Origin: [Phialemoniopsis] sp. UDSM-2020
Lineage: Eukaryota > Ascomycota > Sordariomycetes > Thyridiales > Thyridiaceae
DNA: 64,000 nucleotides
Reading direction: 5' to 3'
Assembly (NCBI GenBank): GCA_018873225.1
Contig: JAEILZ010000003.1
Span: forward strand, 2,728,001-2,792,000
Shown here: positions 11,425 to 22,136 of the stretch, one piece after another
Position numbering within the stretch: position 1 is the first letter of the stretch
How the letters are laid out: every line of letters begins with the position of its first letter
Notes under the pieces: model-generated
Seen by the model: only the letters and a program-made list of their open reading frames with translations
The model's database searches: none
Told to the model about the DNA's origin: nothing
Position numbers and translations under genes: made by a program

Positions 11425-14400
11425 CTTGATATTCTTGGTGTCGGTCCTGGTCAGAAAAGATACAAGTCAACAGCTGGTCTCTTATTCAGATCTGGTGTCT
11501 GATGTTGTGCTAAAGTGAAGGTAAAGTGAGGGCTGGATGAGAGGACTAGTATTTGTGTATTGGATCCGACGCTCGAGGCAAGGAGAACTGTGGGGTGGAA
11601 GCGGTGGCAGGTCGAAGTGTGACGAGGAGTCGTGACCAAGAGTGTATTTGAAAGGGAACGCGACTGAAGGCCGAAGAGCTGATCACGCAAAAGTGAACCC
11701 AGAAAGTTGGGCTCACTGTATGGTAGAGGCTTACCAGATATGTTTGTTTATTTTGGCTTTCAGAAGATCGTAGATGAAGGATCTGGCGTGTAGAAGAGCA
11801 CTTTGACGCTGGTCCGAAGATGGCGGTGGACTGGTGTATAGTAGAGTGAGGTGTGTGATGTGAAAGTGAAGAGGAGAGAATATGGGGAGGAGGGTGCCTT
11901 AAAAGATGGACGGGGAGGAAGAGGGTTGGTGGGAGTCAAGAAAGAAGGTCAGGTACAGGCGATATGGTGGGACACGGTGAGGTAAGGCGACTTCCAAGTC
12001 TGGAGAGTGACAAAGTGACAAGGGTAGGAGGGCAGGATGTCATCTGTCTTCTGGTCTGGAGAGACGAAACGACGATGCGGGCTAATAGAAGTCTGGGTGG
12101 TACCTACTACCTTATCCTACCTTATCCTACCTTACCCTACGCTTGCACCCTGCACAGCAATAACACAGAAGATGGATTATTGATGCTAGCCCGCGAGGTA
12201 CCTCCCCGGACCTATGATCTCAACACCGCTCATAGTCTAACGGAGCATTAACTTGGTACTTTACTTCGGAGCTCGTCAACCAAATGTGTTTTACTTGTGG
12301 ACCAACATCGAGCCAACAGGCAATAACAAAGTACCTCCGTCCATCGGGTTACCTCATAATGCCCCGTGCAACGACCAAGAAGAGCACCGGCAAACAGGGC
12401 ACTCGGTAGTCTGGCAAGTACTTTAGTTGACTGGGAGAAGGGAAAAAAAGAAAAGAGGTCAAGTCGTCCCGGATACCCTGCCTACCTAGCTTGCACCTCC
12501 ACATGTATGATGAAAGATGTGCCGCTAAAGTCAAGGACCCTTGTCTTGACTGGCGATGTCTCTGCCCACATTGACGATGGCCGTCTTTTGTGGGTCCAGG
12601 GCCAACCTCTTGTGTGTATCGCCAGTCTTCTATCCCATGTCATGTCCTTCTGTTTCGTCGGCAGGTTGTGTGTTGTGCTCTGTGCAGCCGCAGAACCTGT
12701 TATCTGCCGTTCGGCGTTGCCCCTGCCCCTGTCCACCTGTTGACTGGGCCACGAACCAAGGTTGGGCTAGGTAATGCGGCTAGCTTGCAGTAGCTCGATG
12801 GGCAAGAGTGGGTGTTGATGTCAAGGCCCCAGTAAAACCCAGCGTCCTCACCGGTTGCACGGTAAACTCAATAATCAGTAAACCTTAAGCCCAACAGAGC
12901 TATTGGCGATGGATTCGGAGCTCCCCAGAGAGACGTGATTCTTGGCTCGGTCATGAGTAGGTAGGTCAAGTAAGGTCGAGTAGGTAAAAGTATCTACTCC
13001 GTAAGAACAAGAACCAGGACGAGGTCGACGCGTCATCTTCCAGCGTGTTACTGCAGGCCCGGCGCAATCTCCTCGTTGACTTTTCATCTTGTTTTTGCGT
13101 CACAGACAATTAACCTGAGGTAACCGGTTTACCAGCCGTAGGAGGCATCGTGATGGGTGCTGGGGTGCCACAGAAGCGGGCAGCCACGAAATGTGACGTT
13201 GTCCAGGAACCTGCACCCCCCAACCCCTGCAAACACGGCTCATGGGTGCCGACTCGCGGCAGCCAGGACAACTATTAGTCTAGCTGGTTAGAAAGATGGC
13301 CGGCCGGACAATCTGGTGTCACTTGTACGAGCGACCAGGCCGTATTTCACCCGTCTTTCTGCGATCTATCTGCTCGTCTACAGTATCAGAAAAGCCTACC
13401 GTGCCGGAGTCTTGATGGGGGGTGGTACTGATGGGATGGAAAGCAGGGAACACACTGTGCTGTCATGACGAGGGGGTCAAGCCACTTTTTGGCGTCTGTC
13501 GCCCGGGTGTCCGATGAGGTCAGGATTTTGAGTGGAGAGTGGAGAGGTGTTGATGCAAAGGAGCTGAAAGCTCCCCGTTGGCACGCTCTTATTGGACAAT
13601 CTGTCTAGACTAGGAAGCTCTTTCAGCAGGTAAGGCTCGCGCCAAGCTTTGGGGCTACAGGGGGGGACGCGCAAAAGAGCGGGGAAGCAGACGCCTGTCC
13701 AGGGTCAATCTTGGTTGGCAAAGAAATAACATGGATGCTGGCCTTGCTATGGCCACACGTCAAAAATCAGGAATCAAAGCCTGGAGTCATTATCGAGATC
13801 TCGATATTGCCTGTTGCGCTGCTTCCTTGAATTATCTTTCGAGAGAGCAAAAAACATCGACCAAAAGCCTGTCTCCATCAGACCAGGTTCTCTCTATGTG
13901 TTTTCCCCGCTAATCTCCTGTTGATCGACAAGCCCGCAGAGACAGCTCCATTGATGGACCAAGACTCCTCCCGGCCCGGTGATGTGTTGGATATCGGCTT
14001 GTTGCCGGAGCTGATTTGATGTCATCCCATCAGGGAAAGTCTGACGAACATCCCACTGCACCTTGCGGCGATCTCGACTGACAACCCACCATTGGTTTTT
14101 GTTCCCTGACATCTGGCATCACGACTCTGTCTTAGCGTCGTAGGCACGATGGGAGTTGCCGAAGTGGTGACGCTGCCTGTCTTAAAGCCTCGACTAGAGA
14201 GCTTTCCTCCACACTGGCTTGACCGCCAACAAAAGTCCGGCATTAGGGACCTGCAGTAGACTTGCCGACGTGGAGGGTAGGCCAGGCCATCCATCATTCA
14301 AGTAAATAGCCGCCCTTTCTCATTACTCGGACGAAAAAAAATAAATAAATAAAATCTGTTTGGCAACAGGCACTGATGGGAGACGGGCATGTCGTCCTGA

Positions 14401-15179
14401 TTCTGACATTCCTAGGGTAGCCCACGTGCGGCTGTGACAGTCTCATCAAAAGAGGGACCACCCCTTGCCTGGCTGATCTTGCCAAAGTAGATTTGTACTC
14501 TTAAATTGGAAAAGATTGACACACTTCCCATGCCCTCATCAGCTTATCAAGGGATCTCGTCCTTCTCTTTTGGGTATTAGCCGAGATGAGCAAGACACTA
14601 CCCAGAGTGTCGGGTTTTCTGACTGACGATGGGTGGGCTTGACTTGCCTTCCATAAAGTCAAGTTCCAGATTCCATGATAGTAGAACCCGCCCGTTAGAG
14701 AGAGGGTTTACACTCCAAATTGTGTCCTCGAGTATCACGAGCCGGGCCGAAGCCCAAAAAGGAAGATGTCACATCAGTACTGCAAGTGTTGTTCGCAACG
14801 TAATATGTAATTCCATGTTCATTTCGGCCTAATTAACGCCTGGTGCATCAAACACCGGAGCAGAATGCATCACAATACAGGGCGCGCAAGCGCAGTGTTG
14901 TACACTGTTCTAGGGTGATCGCATGAATGAGATGCAGAAACAATGTCAAGGCGCCCCAACAATGATAACCCAAGCAGACAAATAAGTCGCAAAACAAGAA
15001 GCCCCAGACCCAAAACCCAGCTGTAGGCATAAACGAAAATACCAGACCCTCTGATCGCGTTCATCGAACCCCAGTCAATGAACTGCAATAATTACATTCG
15101 TGCCATCCCTCGTCATGTACCAATTGCCTCCTTCGTTACTCGTTTTCATCAAGTCTGCGTCAACAGCGAGTTAGATCCT
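11425..15179. other. Long intergenic region between the CFEM and RNR1 genes
   Basis: About 3.75 kb. The right-hand part is the RNR1 3' flank and the left-hand part the CFEM promoter and leader. Frames present are short and have no recognisable product. The only structure I could define is the 10-bp tandem repeat at 12111-12140. Confidence 0.5.
12111..12140 (+). repeat. 10-bp tandem repeat, three units
   Basis: Three adjacent decamers: two identical CTTATCCTAC units and a third with one change (CTTACCCTAC). It lies about 690 bp upstream of the CFEM start, in non-coding DNA. Confidence 0.85.
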
Positions 15180-18098
15180 CTAACCACTGCACATTATGCA
15201 GGACTCGGGGTTCTCAATGCTGCCTGTAGAGATTTTGTTAGCATCGCGTCATGACGGTGACATGACCTCCCTGAAGGGTTTCACTTACAAGCAAGGACAG
15301 CCTCCGAGTAAATGTCCATCTCACGCTCCTTGCTCTCCGAGTCCTGATCCTCAGCCTCATCGCCCTTCTTCCCGTTCAGCTTCAGCTCCTCGAGCTGGGG
15401 CTTCTCCTGTGGCTCGGTGGGCAGAGCCTTGGGAGACTCACCCTCGTCCTGATCAGCCTTGAAAGGGACAGGCTTCGAGGGAGATGCCACGGGGCGAGCA
15501 GGAGCAGCGGCCTGGGCAGGAGGAGGGGTCGTGCTCGGAGTGGGAATGCCATTGCTGACCGCAGACGCCGTGTTCTCCGAAGACGCCTTCTTGGCATACA
15601 TGGGGCGAGGCACGGCCGAAGGCGAGGACATGTACGAGCCACTGGGAGGGGCACGCTTCTTGAGGCCACGGTCCTTGGCGACGGTCGAGTCCTGCACGCG
15701 CAGAGCCTCCTGGTCGACGGTGAACTGGATGGGCTGAGCAGCAGCCTGAGTACGGAGGTAGTACATGCCCGTCTTCAGACCAAGCTTCCAGCCAGCAAAG
15801 TGCATCGAGGTGATCTTGCCCATGGTAGGATCCCGCATGTGGATGTTGAGTGACTGCGACTGGTCGATGAAGGCACCACGATCGGCAGCCATCTGGACGA
15901 CAGTTCGCTGAGAGATCTCCCAAACGGTCTTGTACAGAGCCTTGATGTCGGCGGGGATGTTGGGGATGTTCTGAATGGAGCCCTGCTCCGCAATAATGCG
16001 GTTCTTCATGGCATCAGACCACAGACCCATATCGACCAAGTCCTTGAGAAGCCAGGGGTTGACAACCTGGAACTCGCCAGCAAGGACACGACGCTGGTAG
16101 ATGTTGGAGGTGTAGGGCTCGAAGCACTCGTTGTTACCCAGGATCTGAGAGGTACTGGCAGTAGGCATGGGAGCGACCAGCAGACTGTTGCGGACACCAG
16201 TCTCGGCGATCTTGGCCTTCAGAGACTCCCAATCCCATAGGTCAGTGGGCTTGACATTCCACATGTCGTATTGGAGAACACCCTTGGACACTGGAGAGCC
16301 CTCATAGGTCGAGTAAGGACCCTGCTCCTTGGCCAGGTCGCTAGAAGCAGTCAGGGCGGCGTGGTAAATTGTCTCGAAGATCTGCTTGTTCAGCTCACGA
16401 GCCTCGGGAGACTCGAAGGGCATGCGCAGAGCGAGGAAGGCATCGGCCAGACCCTGGACACCAAGACCGATAGGGCGGTGGCGCATGTTGCTGTTACGAG
16501 CCTCCTGCACGGGGTAGTAGTTGACATCAATGATCTTGTTCAGGTTGCGGACAACAACCTGGACGACCTCGTGGAGCTTCTTGAAGTCGTAGACGCCCTC
16601 GTTGTAGTCAACGAAGGAGGGAAGGGCAAGAGAAGCCAGGTTGCAGACGGCGACCTCGTCAGGAGCGCAATACTCGATGATCTCAGTGCACAGGTTGGAG
16701 CTGCGAATGGTACCAAGGTTCTGCTGGTTGCTCTTGCGGTTGCAGTGGTCCTTGTACAGCATGAAGGGGTTACCAGTCTCGGTCTGAGCCTCCAGAATGG
16801 CGTACCAGAGCTTCTGAGCCTTCATCGTCTTACGACCCTTGCCCTCCTTCTCGTACTTCTCGTACAGAGCCTCGAACTCATCGCCATAGCAGTCGGCAAG
16901 ACCGGGGCACTCGTTCGGGCACATCAGAGTCCAGTCGCCGTTCTTCTCAACACGCTTCATGAAGAGATCAGGGATCCAGAGGGCGAGGAAAAGGTCACGA
17001 GCACGGACCTCCTCCTTACCGTGGTTCTTGCGCAGGTCAAGGAACTCGAAGACATCAGCGTGCCACGGCTCAAGGTAAATGGCGAAAGCGCCAGGTCGCT
17101 TGTTGCCACCCTGGTCAACGTAACGGGCAGTGTTGTTGAAGACACGAAGCATGGGAATGATGCCGTTGGACGTGCCGTTGGTGCCCGCGATGTAGGAACC
17201 AGTGGCACGGATACGGTGGACGTTGAGACCGATACCACCAGCCATCTTGGAGATCATGGCACAAGTCTTCAGCGTGTCATAGATACCGTCGATGCTGTCG
17301 TCCTTCATGTCGACCAGGAAGCAGGAAGACAGCTGGGCCTGAGGGGTACCAGCGTTGAAGAGAGTAGGAGAAGCATGGGTGAAGAACTTGCTCGACATGA
17401 GGTTGTACGTCTCAATGACTCGCTCAATGTTGTCTCCCCAGATGCCCACAGCGACACGCATGATCATGTGCTGGGGGCGCTCGACGATCTTACCGTTGAG
17501 CTTGAGCAGATATGAACGCTCCAGAGTCTTGAAGCCAAAGTATTGGTAGTTGAAGTCCCGGTCATAGACAATGGCGGAATCAAGATCCTCCTTGTGGCGC
17601 ATGACGCAGTCATAGGTCTCTTGGGCAATCATGGGAGACGGCCTGCCGTTCTTGGGGTTGACATAGTGGTAGAGGTCGCTGACAACAGAAGACCATTGCT
17701 TCTTTGTCTGCTTGTGAAGGTTGGAAACTGCGATACGGGCAGCGAGGATGGCATAGTCGGGGTGGGTGACAGTCATGTACGCCGCGGTCTCGGCAGCCTG
17801 GTAAAAGAACATGTATGAGCATTGAGTCGCGTCTCAAGACAGGATCAAAAGGGATTGAACTTACGAGGTCATCCAATTGAGCAGTGGTGACACCGCCATA
17901 GACACCAGAAATGACCTTCTGGGTGATGGCCACAGGATCAACGTGCTCCGTGTCCAAGCCGTAACACAGGCGGGAGACACGGGCTGTGATCTTGTCAAAC
18001 TGGACACGCTCCTGGCGTCCGTCTGCAGAATCGTCAGTAATCCTGAGACATGTCAAGAAGGGATAGAGGCAAGACATACCGCGCTTTCGGACGAACAT
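15180..18098 (-). CDS. rnr1: Ribonucleoside-diphosphate reductase large subunit
   Basis: Class Ia ribonucleotide reductase R1, which reduces NDPs to dNDPs together with the small subunit in the cytosol. Four exons: 18098-18080, 18022-17865, 17797-15289 and 15223-15180, giving about 909 residues; yeast Rnr1 has 888. The first coding exon is only 19 nt (MFVRKR plus one base). The N-terminal ATP-cone ([20 protein letters not shown]) provides allosteric activity control. The barrel carries the SSCFLVD cysteine, the NLCTEI radical-site segment and the [17 protein letters not shown] loop. The tiny last exon encodes the redox-active tail [11 protein letters not shown] with its CxxC pair, which re-reduces the active site. 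A Pro/Ala/Lys-rich linker of about 90 residues precedes the tail, as is usual in filamentous fungi. The gene is divergent from the TatD gene, with MluI-type boxes between them. Confidence 0.97.
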
Positions 18099-18267
18099 GG
18101 TCGTCGATGTGGGAGTATGAAGCCGTGGAGGCGGGGAAGACTCAACGACGGCAAGATGCAACTATCGCCAATGCAGGGCGAAATAAAAGACTGTGATCAC
18201 GAATGCACTGCAGCGGGGTATCATACAAGTCTCTTATTGTCATAAGAGATCAACTGCAGGTATTCAG

Positions 18268-18273
18268 ACGCGT
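18268..18273. promoter_or_regulatory. MluI cell-cycle box (MCB), 170 bp upstream of RNR1
   Basis: ACGCGT inside the perfect palindrome AGACGCGTCT (18266-18275). MBF-type factors bind ACGCGT in S-phase gene promoters, including RNR1 in yeasts. Binding in this organism is inferred. Confidence 0.6.
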
Positions 18274-18392
18274 CTTGTGTTGCGTGTTGGGGGTTGAATG
18301 GAGGAGGGAGATGTGAAAATGAGAAAGGTTGCCATGGGATGCACTTAAATGCAACGCGCTCTCAAGGGTGAATAATGATTTTAGCGTGCAGA

Positions 18393-18398
18393 ACGCGT
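18393..18398. promoter_or_regulatory. Second MluI cell-cycle box upstream of RNR1
   Basis: ACGCGT, 295 bp upstream of the RNR1 start and 404 bp upstream of the TatD start. Same reasoning as for the first box; two copies in one 700 bp promoter favour a real MBF target. Confidence 0.55.
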
Positions 18399-18439
18399 CC
18401 TGCAGGTGTCAAGGCGCCAGGCTGCCCTGTGCTTAAAGT

Positions 18440-18452
18440 GGCGCGCGAAAAA
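18440..18452 (-). promoter_or_regulatory. E2F/MBF-like element
   Basis: Reads TTTTTCGCGCGCC on the minus strand, close to the E2F consensus TTTSSCGC. It sits between RNR1 and the TatD gene, near the two MCB boxes. Function is inferred from the motif only. Confidence 0.45.
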
Positions 18453-18801
18453 CAAACCTGGGTGGGGCCATGGCAACACGCTGGGAAGACCGCGTAAAGA
18501 GGTTTTCCCCCTCCAAGCTCTCCCTGTGCCCCCCTGTATTCCAGCGCGATATAGGTGGGATTATGTAAGAACTTCATCACTAATCCAACGCCAATTCCAC
18601 CTAATCCCATCACATTCAAGGCCCAAGCTTTTCTTTATTTTGAAAAACAGCCGGCATCGCAGCTCCAGTTTCTCCAGATCGAGATGTGACTAAGACGGTC
18701 AGAGTCTGACCGTCCAGATACCATCAGTAGGCCCATTCCACAAGAGGTGCCGGCTGCCTATTATCGAGTCATAGAGGGAATTCACTCTTAAATAAGCCTA
18801 T

Positions 18802-20334
18802 ATGATAGCATCTCGAAGAGCAGTGTTTGTCTATACCAGACCTGCTGTCTCTGGAATTTGCACTACGCCACCCAGGTCACCCCTGGCCAGTTTCGTCGCC
18901 ATGGCCTCGACTGCAACTGACCCGTCAGCCCCGGTACCCGCCGTGTCTGGGGGGCAGGCTCCGAAGTACTCTCCGAGGTATATTGATGTAAGTCCGGTCG
19001 GCTCGTAGTTACTTATGCAGATCACCAAAATGCATCTCTCTCATATGCTTGTGGATATGAACTGCCACTTCGACGTTTATTTACGCGTGTTGCTCAGCCA
19101 AACTAACAGCATCACCAAGTAACAGATTGGCATCAACCTCGCCGATCCCATCTTCAGAGGCCGCTACCATGGCAAGCAACGGCATCCCGATGACCTCAAG
19201 GCCGTAGTCCAGAGGGCCAAGGATGTCGGGTGCACGAAACTCATTGTTACGGGCTCAAGCTTCAAGAGCTCTCGAAATGCTCTTAAACTCGCAGAAGAAT
19301 TCCGTACGTTTCAGCCCGCGGTCTGTCGGCCGACAATTATTGTATATCACAAGGTCAACTAATAGCCTCCTCTAGCCGGCACGGTCTACGCCACAGCCGG
19401 CATCCACCCCTGCAGCAGCGCCATCTTCACCTCGTCCCACCCTCATCACCACGAGGCCGACGACGACGAGCACACAGCGGCCTGTGATCCGGATCCAGAC
19501 AAGCCCGTCTCGGACGAAGCTGAAGTTGACCACGTCAAGACTGACAAGATCATCGCTGACCTGCGGCACCTTGTTAACGAGGCTCGAGACTCTGGCAAGC
19601 CGGGCCTCGTCGCATTTGGCGAGTTCGGTCTTGACTACGACCGCCTGCACTACTGCACCAAAGGCGCACAGTTGCACTCCTTCCGTGCACAGCTGGGCCT
19701 CGCCGCCTCCTTGCAGCCGCAGCTGCCTCTCTTTCTGCACTCGCGCGCCTGTCACGTCGACTTTGTGACGTTGTTACGCGAGGCGTTTGGGGAGCGGCTC
19801 GAGCGGCTCGAGAAGGGCGGCGTCGTACACAGCTTCACAGGGACCGTGGACGAGATGCGCGAGCTGATGGACCTCGGCCTGTACATTGGTATCAATGGCT
19901 GCAGCTTCAAGACGGCAGACAATTGCGCTGTCGTCGGCGAGATCCGGCTCGACAGGCTCATGATCGAGACGGACGGACCGTGGTGCGAAGTCAGGCCCAC
20001 GCACGAGGGCTGGAAATACTTGGTAGAAAAGAAGCCTGAGGGTGTGCCGAGCGATGGCGCTGGTGCGGCCGCAGCTGACGCCAACGGCAATGTTGGTGAG
20101 AAGAAGCAAGGCAGCAAGAAGAAGCCGCAGAAAAAGGAGCCCGAGGTGCCAGAGCGGTTCAAGACCGTCAAAAAGGAGAAGTGGGTGGAGGGAGCCATGA
20201 TCAAGGGCCGCAACGAGCCATGCTCGATTGAGAGGATAGCCAAAATTGTGGCAGGCATCAAGGGGGTGTCCGTGGAAGAGGTGTGCGAAGCAGCCTGGGC
20301 AAATACCGTCAGAGTATTTGGATTAGAACAATAG
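18802..20334 (+). CDS. TatD-family Mg2+-dependent DNase
   Basis: Three exons, 18802-18987, 19126-19303 and 19376-20334, about 440 residues. TatD proteins are metal-dependent TIM-barrel nucleases of the amidohydrolase superfamily with 3'-5' exonuclease activity, linked to DNA repair and apoptotic DNA breakdown. Visible family segments are YIDIGINLADPIFRG (first metal site region), TVYATAGIHPC, GLVAFGEFGLDYDR (catalytic Glu region), PLFLHSRACHVDF, VVHSFTGTVDEM, YIGINGCSFK and LMIETDGPWCEVRPTH (final metal Asp). A His/Asp/Glu-rich insert follows the HPC motif, and a Lys-rich segment near residue 355 precedes the C-terminal region. I used the first ATG; its Arg/Ser/Pro-rich 33-residue leader could be a mitochondrial presequence. 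An in-frame ATG at 18901 would give a form without it. Confidence 0.92.
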
Positions 20335-20503
20335 ATGCATAGAGTAGATACCAGAATCAGCGTCCATATAAAAGAAGGCACGTATAGTCATTAGGCCAAA
20401 ATGACCGGCTACGAAACTGTTTGGCTCAGAACTCATGCCTTGAACGCCCCTTTTCCCAATGGCTAACATTATCTCATTGACAGATCACCGGGGTGGCAAA
20501 GCC

Positions 20504-22093
20504 TCAAACGCCCGAGCCCTTGTAGCCTCTGATCCTCCCATGTCTGACAGCGCCAATTGTGACGCCCTCCTCTCCAGTCATCCAGCCCGGCATCCGCTCG
20601 CCATCTATTACGCCCATCTCAACCAGTTGTCTCAATCCCGCGAAAACATGCGAGCCATGGAACGTAAGCCTCACTCCTGGTCTCCACCGAGCATTGTCCT
20701 TGTCCCTTTCTGGATCCGCGTCCGCTGGGTTTTGAGCATCCTCTCGAACTTCGGCTTCTTGTAGGAACTCCCTATCAATCAGGCTCCTCCGACCTCCTAC
20801 CGTCCGCCCATGGCCAAGCGCATTACCGGCATCTTGGTCGGCAGTTTCAACTTGCTCCTCGTCAGTGGGCGATGTAGCAGCGGGGAAGGGATCCTCCATC
20901 ACGATGTCGACTCTTTCCACACCACGACCGTCATCTAACTTGGCTGTATCACCGAATCGTGCCTGCGCAACCCCTTTTCTTCGTTTTGAGGCCTTTTCGC
21001 GATGCTGCGTCTCTGGCGATGATGCTCTTTTTCGGCTTGCCTCAAGAGGAGGAGTAGCTGCTGGATCTGCCTCTCCTGCCTCCGACAGTGGTGGTGTGGG
21101 TAGCACGGTGTCGAGTGGTGACTGCTTCTTCTTTTCGTCGGCATAAACACTCCACCCACCTCCGGCAGTATTTGTCCGCCCTGCTCCTCTCCTGTCCAAG
21201 AGCTCTGCCAGATTCCTAGTGGACAAACTGGTTGATTTGAGCGCATACCGTTCACGGGGGCGGGATAACGCCTTGGGTATACCCTCCACCACCAAGCTGC
21301 GCAGACTCTTGGCTTCGCCGGCAGTAGCCGGGCCGGCAACTTGGGACTTGGAAATATATACATGTGGTGATGCGTCGGGGAATGCAATGTAGACTGTCCT
21401 TGAGGCCTCGAAGCTGATGGATGATCTTTCGCCGGGATTATTGAGAAGCGCCAGGTCTGTGTTGTAAGGTGAGTCCAGGATGAATATGCGTAATATTAGA
21501 AGAGGCAGGTCCTTGTGCCTATCGAAGTTGTAGTGTGCCTTGACGTCAGGCAGAACTTGAGCTTGTAGATTATGAAGAAAAGTAGAAGGGTGGAATCTAG
21601 GGACGTCAAGGGTTTTGGTGTCCGGCCTGAGAGGCTTGTCGGCGTCTGCTTCCGTGGTGGGTAACCTCAATGGCACAATGCGATAGGCGGACCATTTCTG
21701 TGAGGTAGGATGGTCGTAGAGGTACTGGAGATCAGCCATGGCCAGCTGATACATGGTCAAGCCATGGCGCCAGTCGCCATCAAGTATGCGATCAACGACC
21801 TCTCGCTTGGAGCCCTTGCGGGTCTGGAGTTCGGCATAAAGCTCACGAAGCTCACTGAGCGAGGATGAAGGCGGATAGAAGTCGCCCGAGTCCTCATCGT
21901 CCTCGTCCTCGTCTTCGGCACGGAGATAGGGCGCAGACAATGCCTGATTGTCCTCATCAAGCCAGTCCAAGGCAAGGGACAGCAGACCTGGCCGGGAGAG
22001 CCTGCTTAGCACCCTGATGATCGTTGGGTTTGTAGGATCGATGCGCAACGAAGATGGCAGGCGGGCGGTGGTGGGTATGGAGATGCGCGACAT
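20504..22093 (-). CDS. chl4: Kinetochore protein Chl4/Mis15 (CENP-N family)
   Basis: Intron-less gene of about 529 residues. Chl4/Mis15 is the fungal CENP-N, an inner-kinetochore (Ctf19/CCAN) subunit that recruits kinetochore assembly at CENP-A chromatin. The N-terminus (SRISIPTTARLPSSLRID, then RVLSRLSRPGLLSLALDWLD) is the family signature. Next come an acidic loop (EDEDEDDED) and the helical core with LRELYAELQTRKGSKREVVDRI and WRHGLTMYQLAMADLQYLYDH. The middle is Pro/Lys/Arg-rich and probably disordered. The C-terminus (VRLTFHGSHVFAGLRQLVEMGVID) matches the conserved terminal strand-helix of the family. I chose the ATG at 22093; the frame is open 24 codons further upstream but lacks an ATG there. 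The gene is convergent with the TatD gene, with 169 bp between stops. Confidence 0.9.
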   Translation of the reverse strand: MSRISIPTTARLPSSLRIDPTNPTIIRVLSRLSRPGLLSLALDWLDEDNQALSAPYLRAEDEDEDDEDSGDFYPPSSSLSELRELYAELQTRKGSKREVVDRILDGDWRHGLTMYQLAMADLQYLYDHPTSQKWSAYRIVPLRLPTTEADADKPLRPDTKTLDVPRFHPSTFLHNLQAQVLPDVKAHYNFDRHKDLPLLILRIFILDSPYNTDLALLNNPGERSSISFEASRTVYIAFPDASPHVYISKSQVAGPATAGEAKSLRSLVVEGIPKALSRPRERYALKSTSLSTRNLAELLDRRGAGRTNTAGGGWSVYADEKKKQSPLDTVLPTPPLSEAGEADPAATPPLEASRKRASSPETQHREKASKRRKGVAQARFGDTAKLDDGRGVERVDIVMEDPFPAATSPTDEEQVETADQDAGNALGHGRTVGGRRSLIDREFLQEAEVREDAQNPADADPERDKDNARWRPGVRLTFHGSHVFAGLRQLVEMGVIDGERMPGWMTGEEGVTIGAVRHGRIRGYKGSGV

Positions 22094-22100
22094 GACGGCA

Positions 22101-22136
22101 GTTGAATCCTTGCTGGCAGTTGAATCCTTGCTGGCA
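22101..22136 (-). repeat. Perfect 18-bp tandem duplication next to the Chl4 start
   Basis: Two identical adjacent 18-mers begin 8 bp upstream of the Chl4 ATG. On the minus strand they stay in frame with Chl4 and would read as a doubled hexapeptide if translation began upstream. See findings. Confidence 0.9.

Larger units (their letters stand above)
18099..18801. other. Divergent RNR1/TatD promoter region
   Basis: About 700 bp between the two start codons. It contains two ACGCGT boxes and a GC-rich E2F-like site, annotated separately, plus a third ACGCG core near 18354. No coding frame is supported. Confidence 0.7.

Noticed and set aside
16271..17515. 414-codon open frame on the plus strand opposite RNR1
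   Set aside because: It lies wholly antisense to the conserved RNR1 core, is rich in Leu/Val/Asp, and is a usual by-product of strong GC3 codon bias on the opposite strand.
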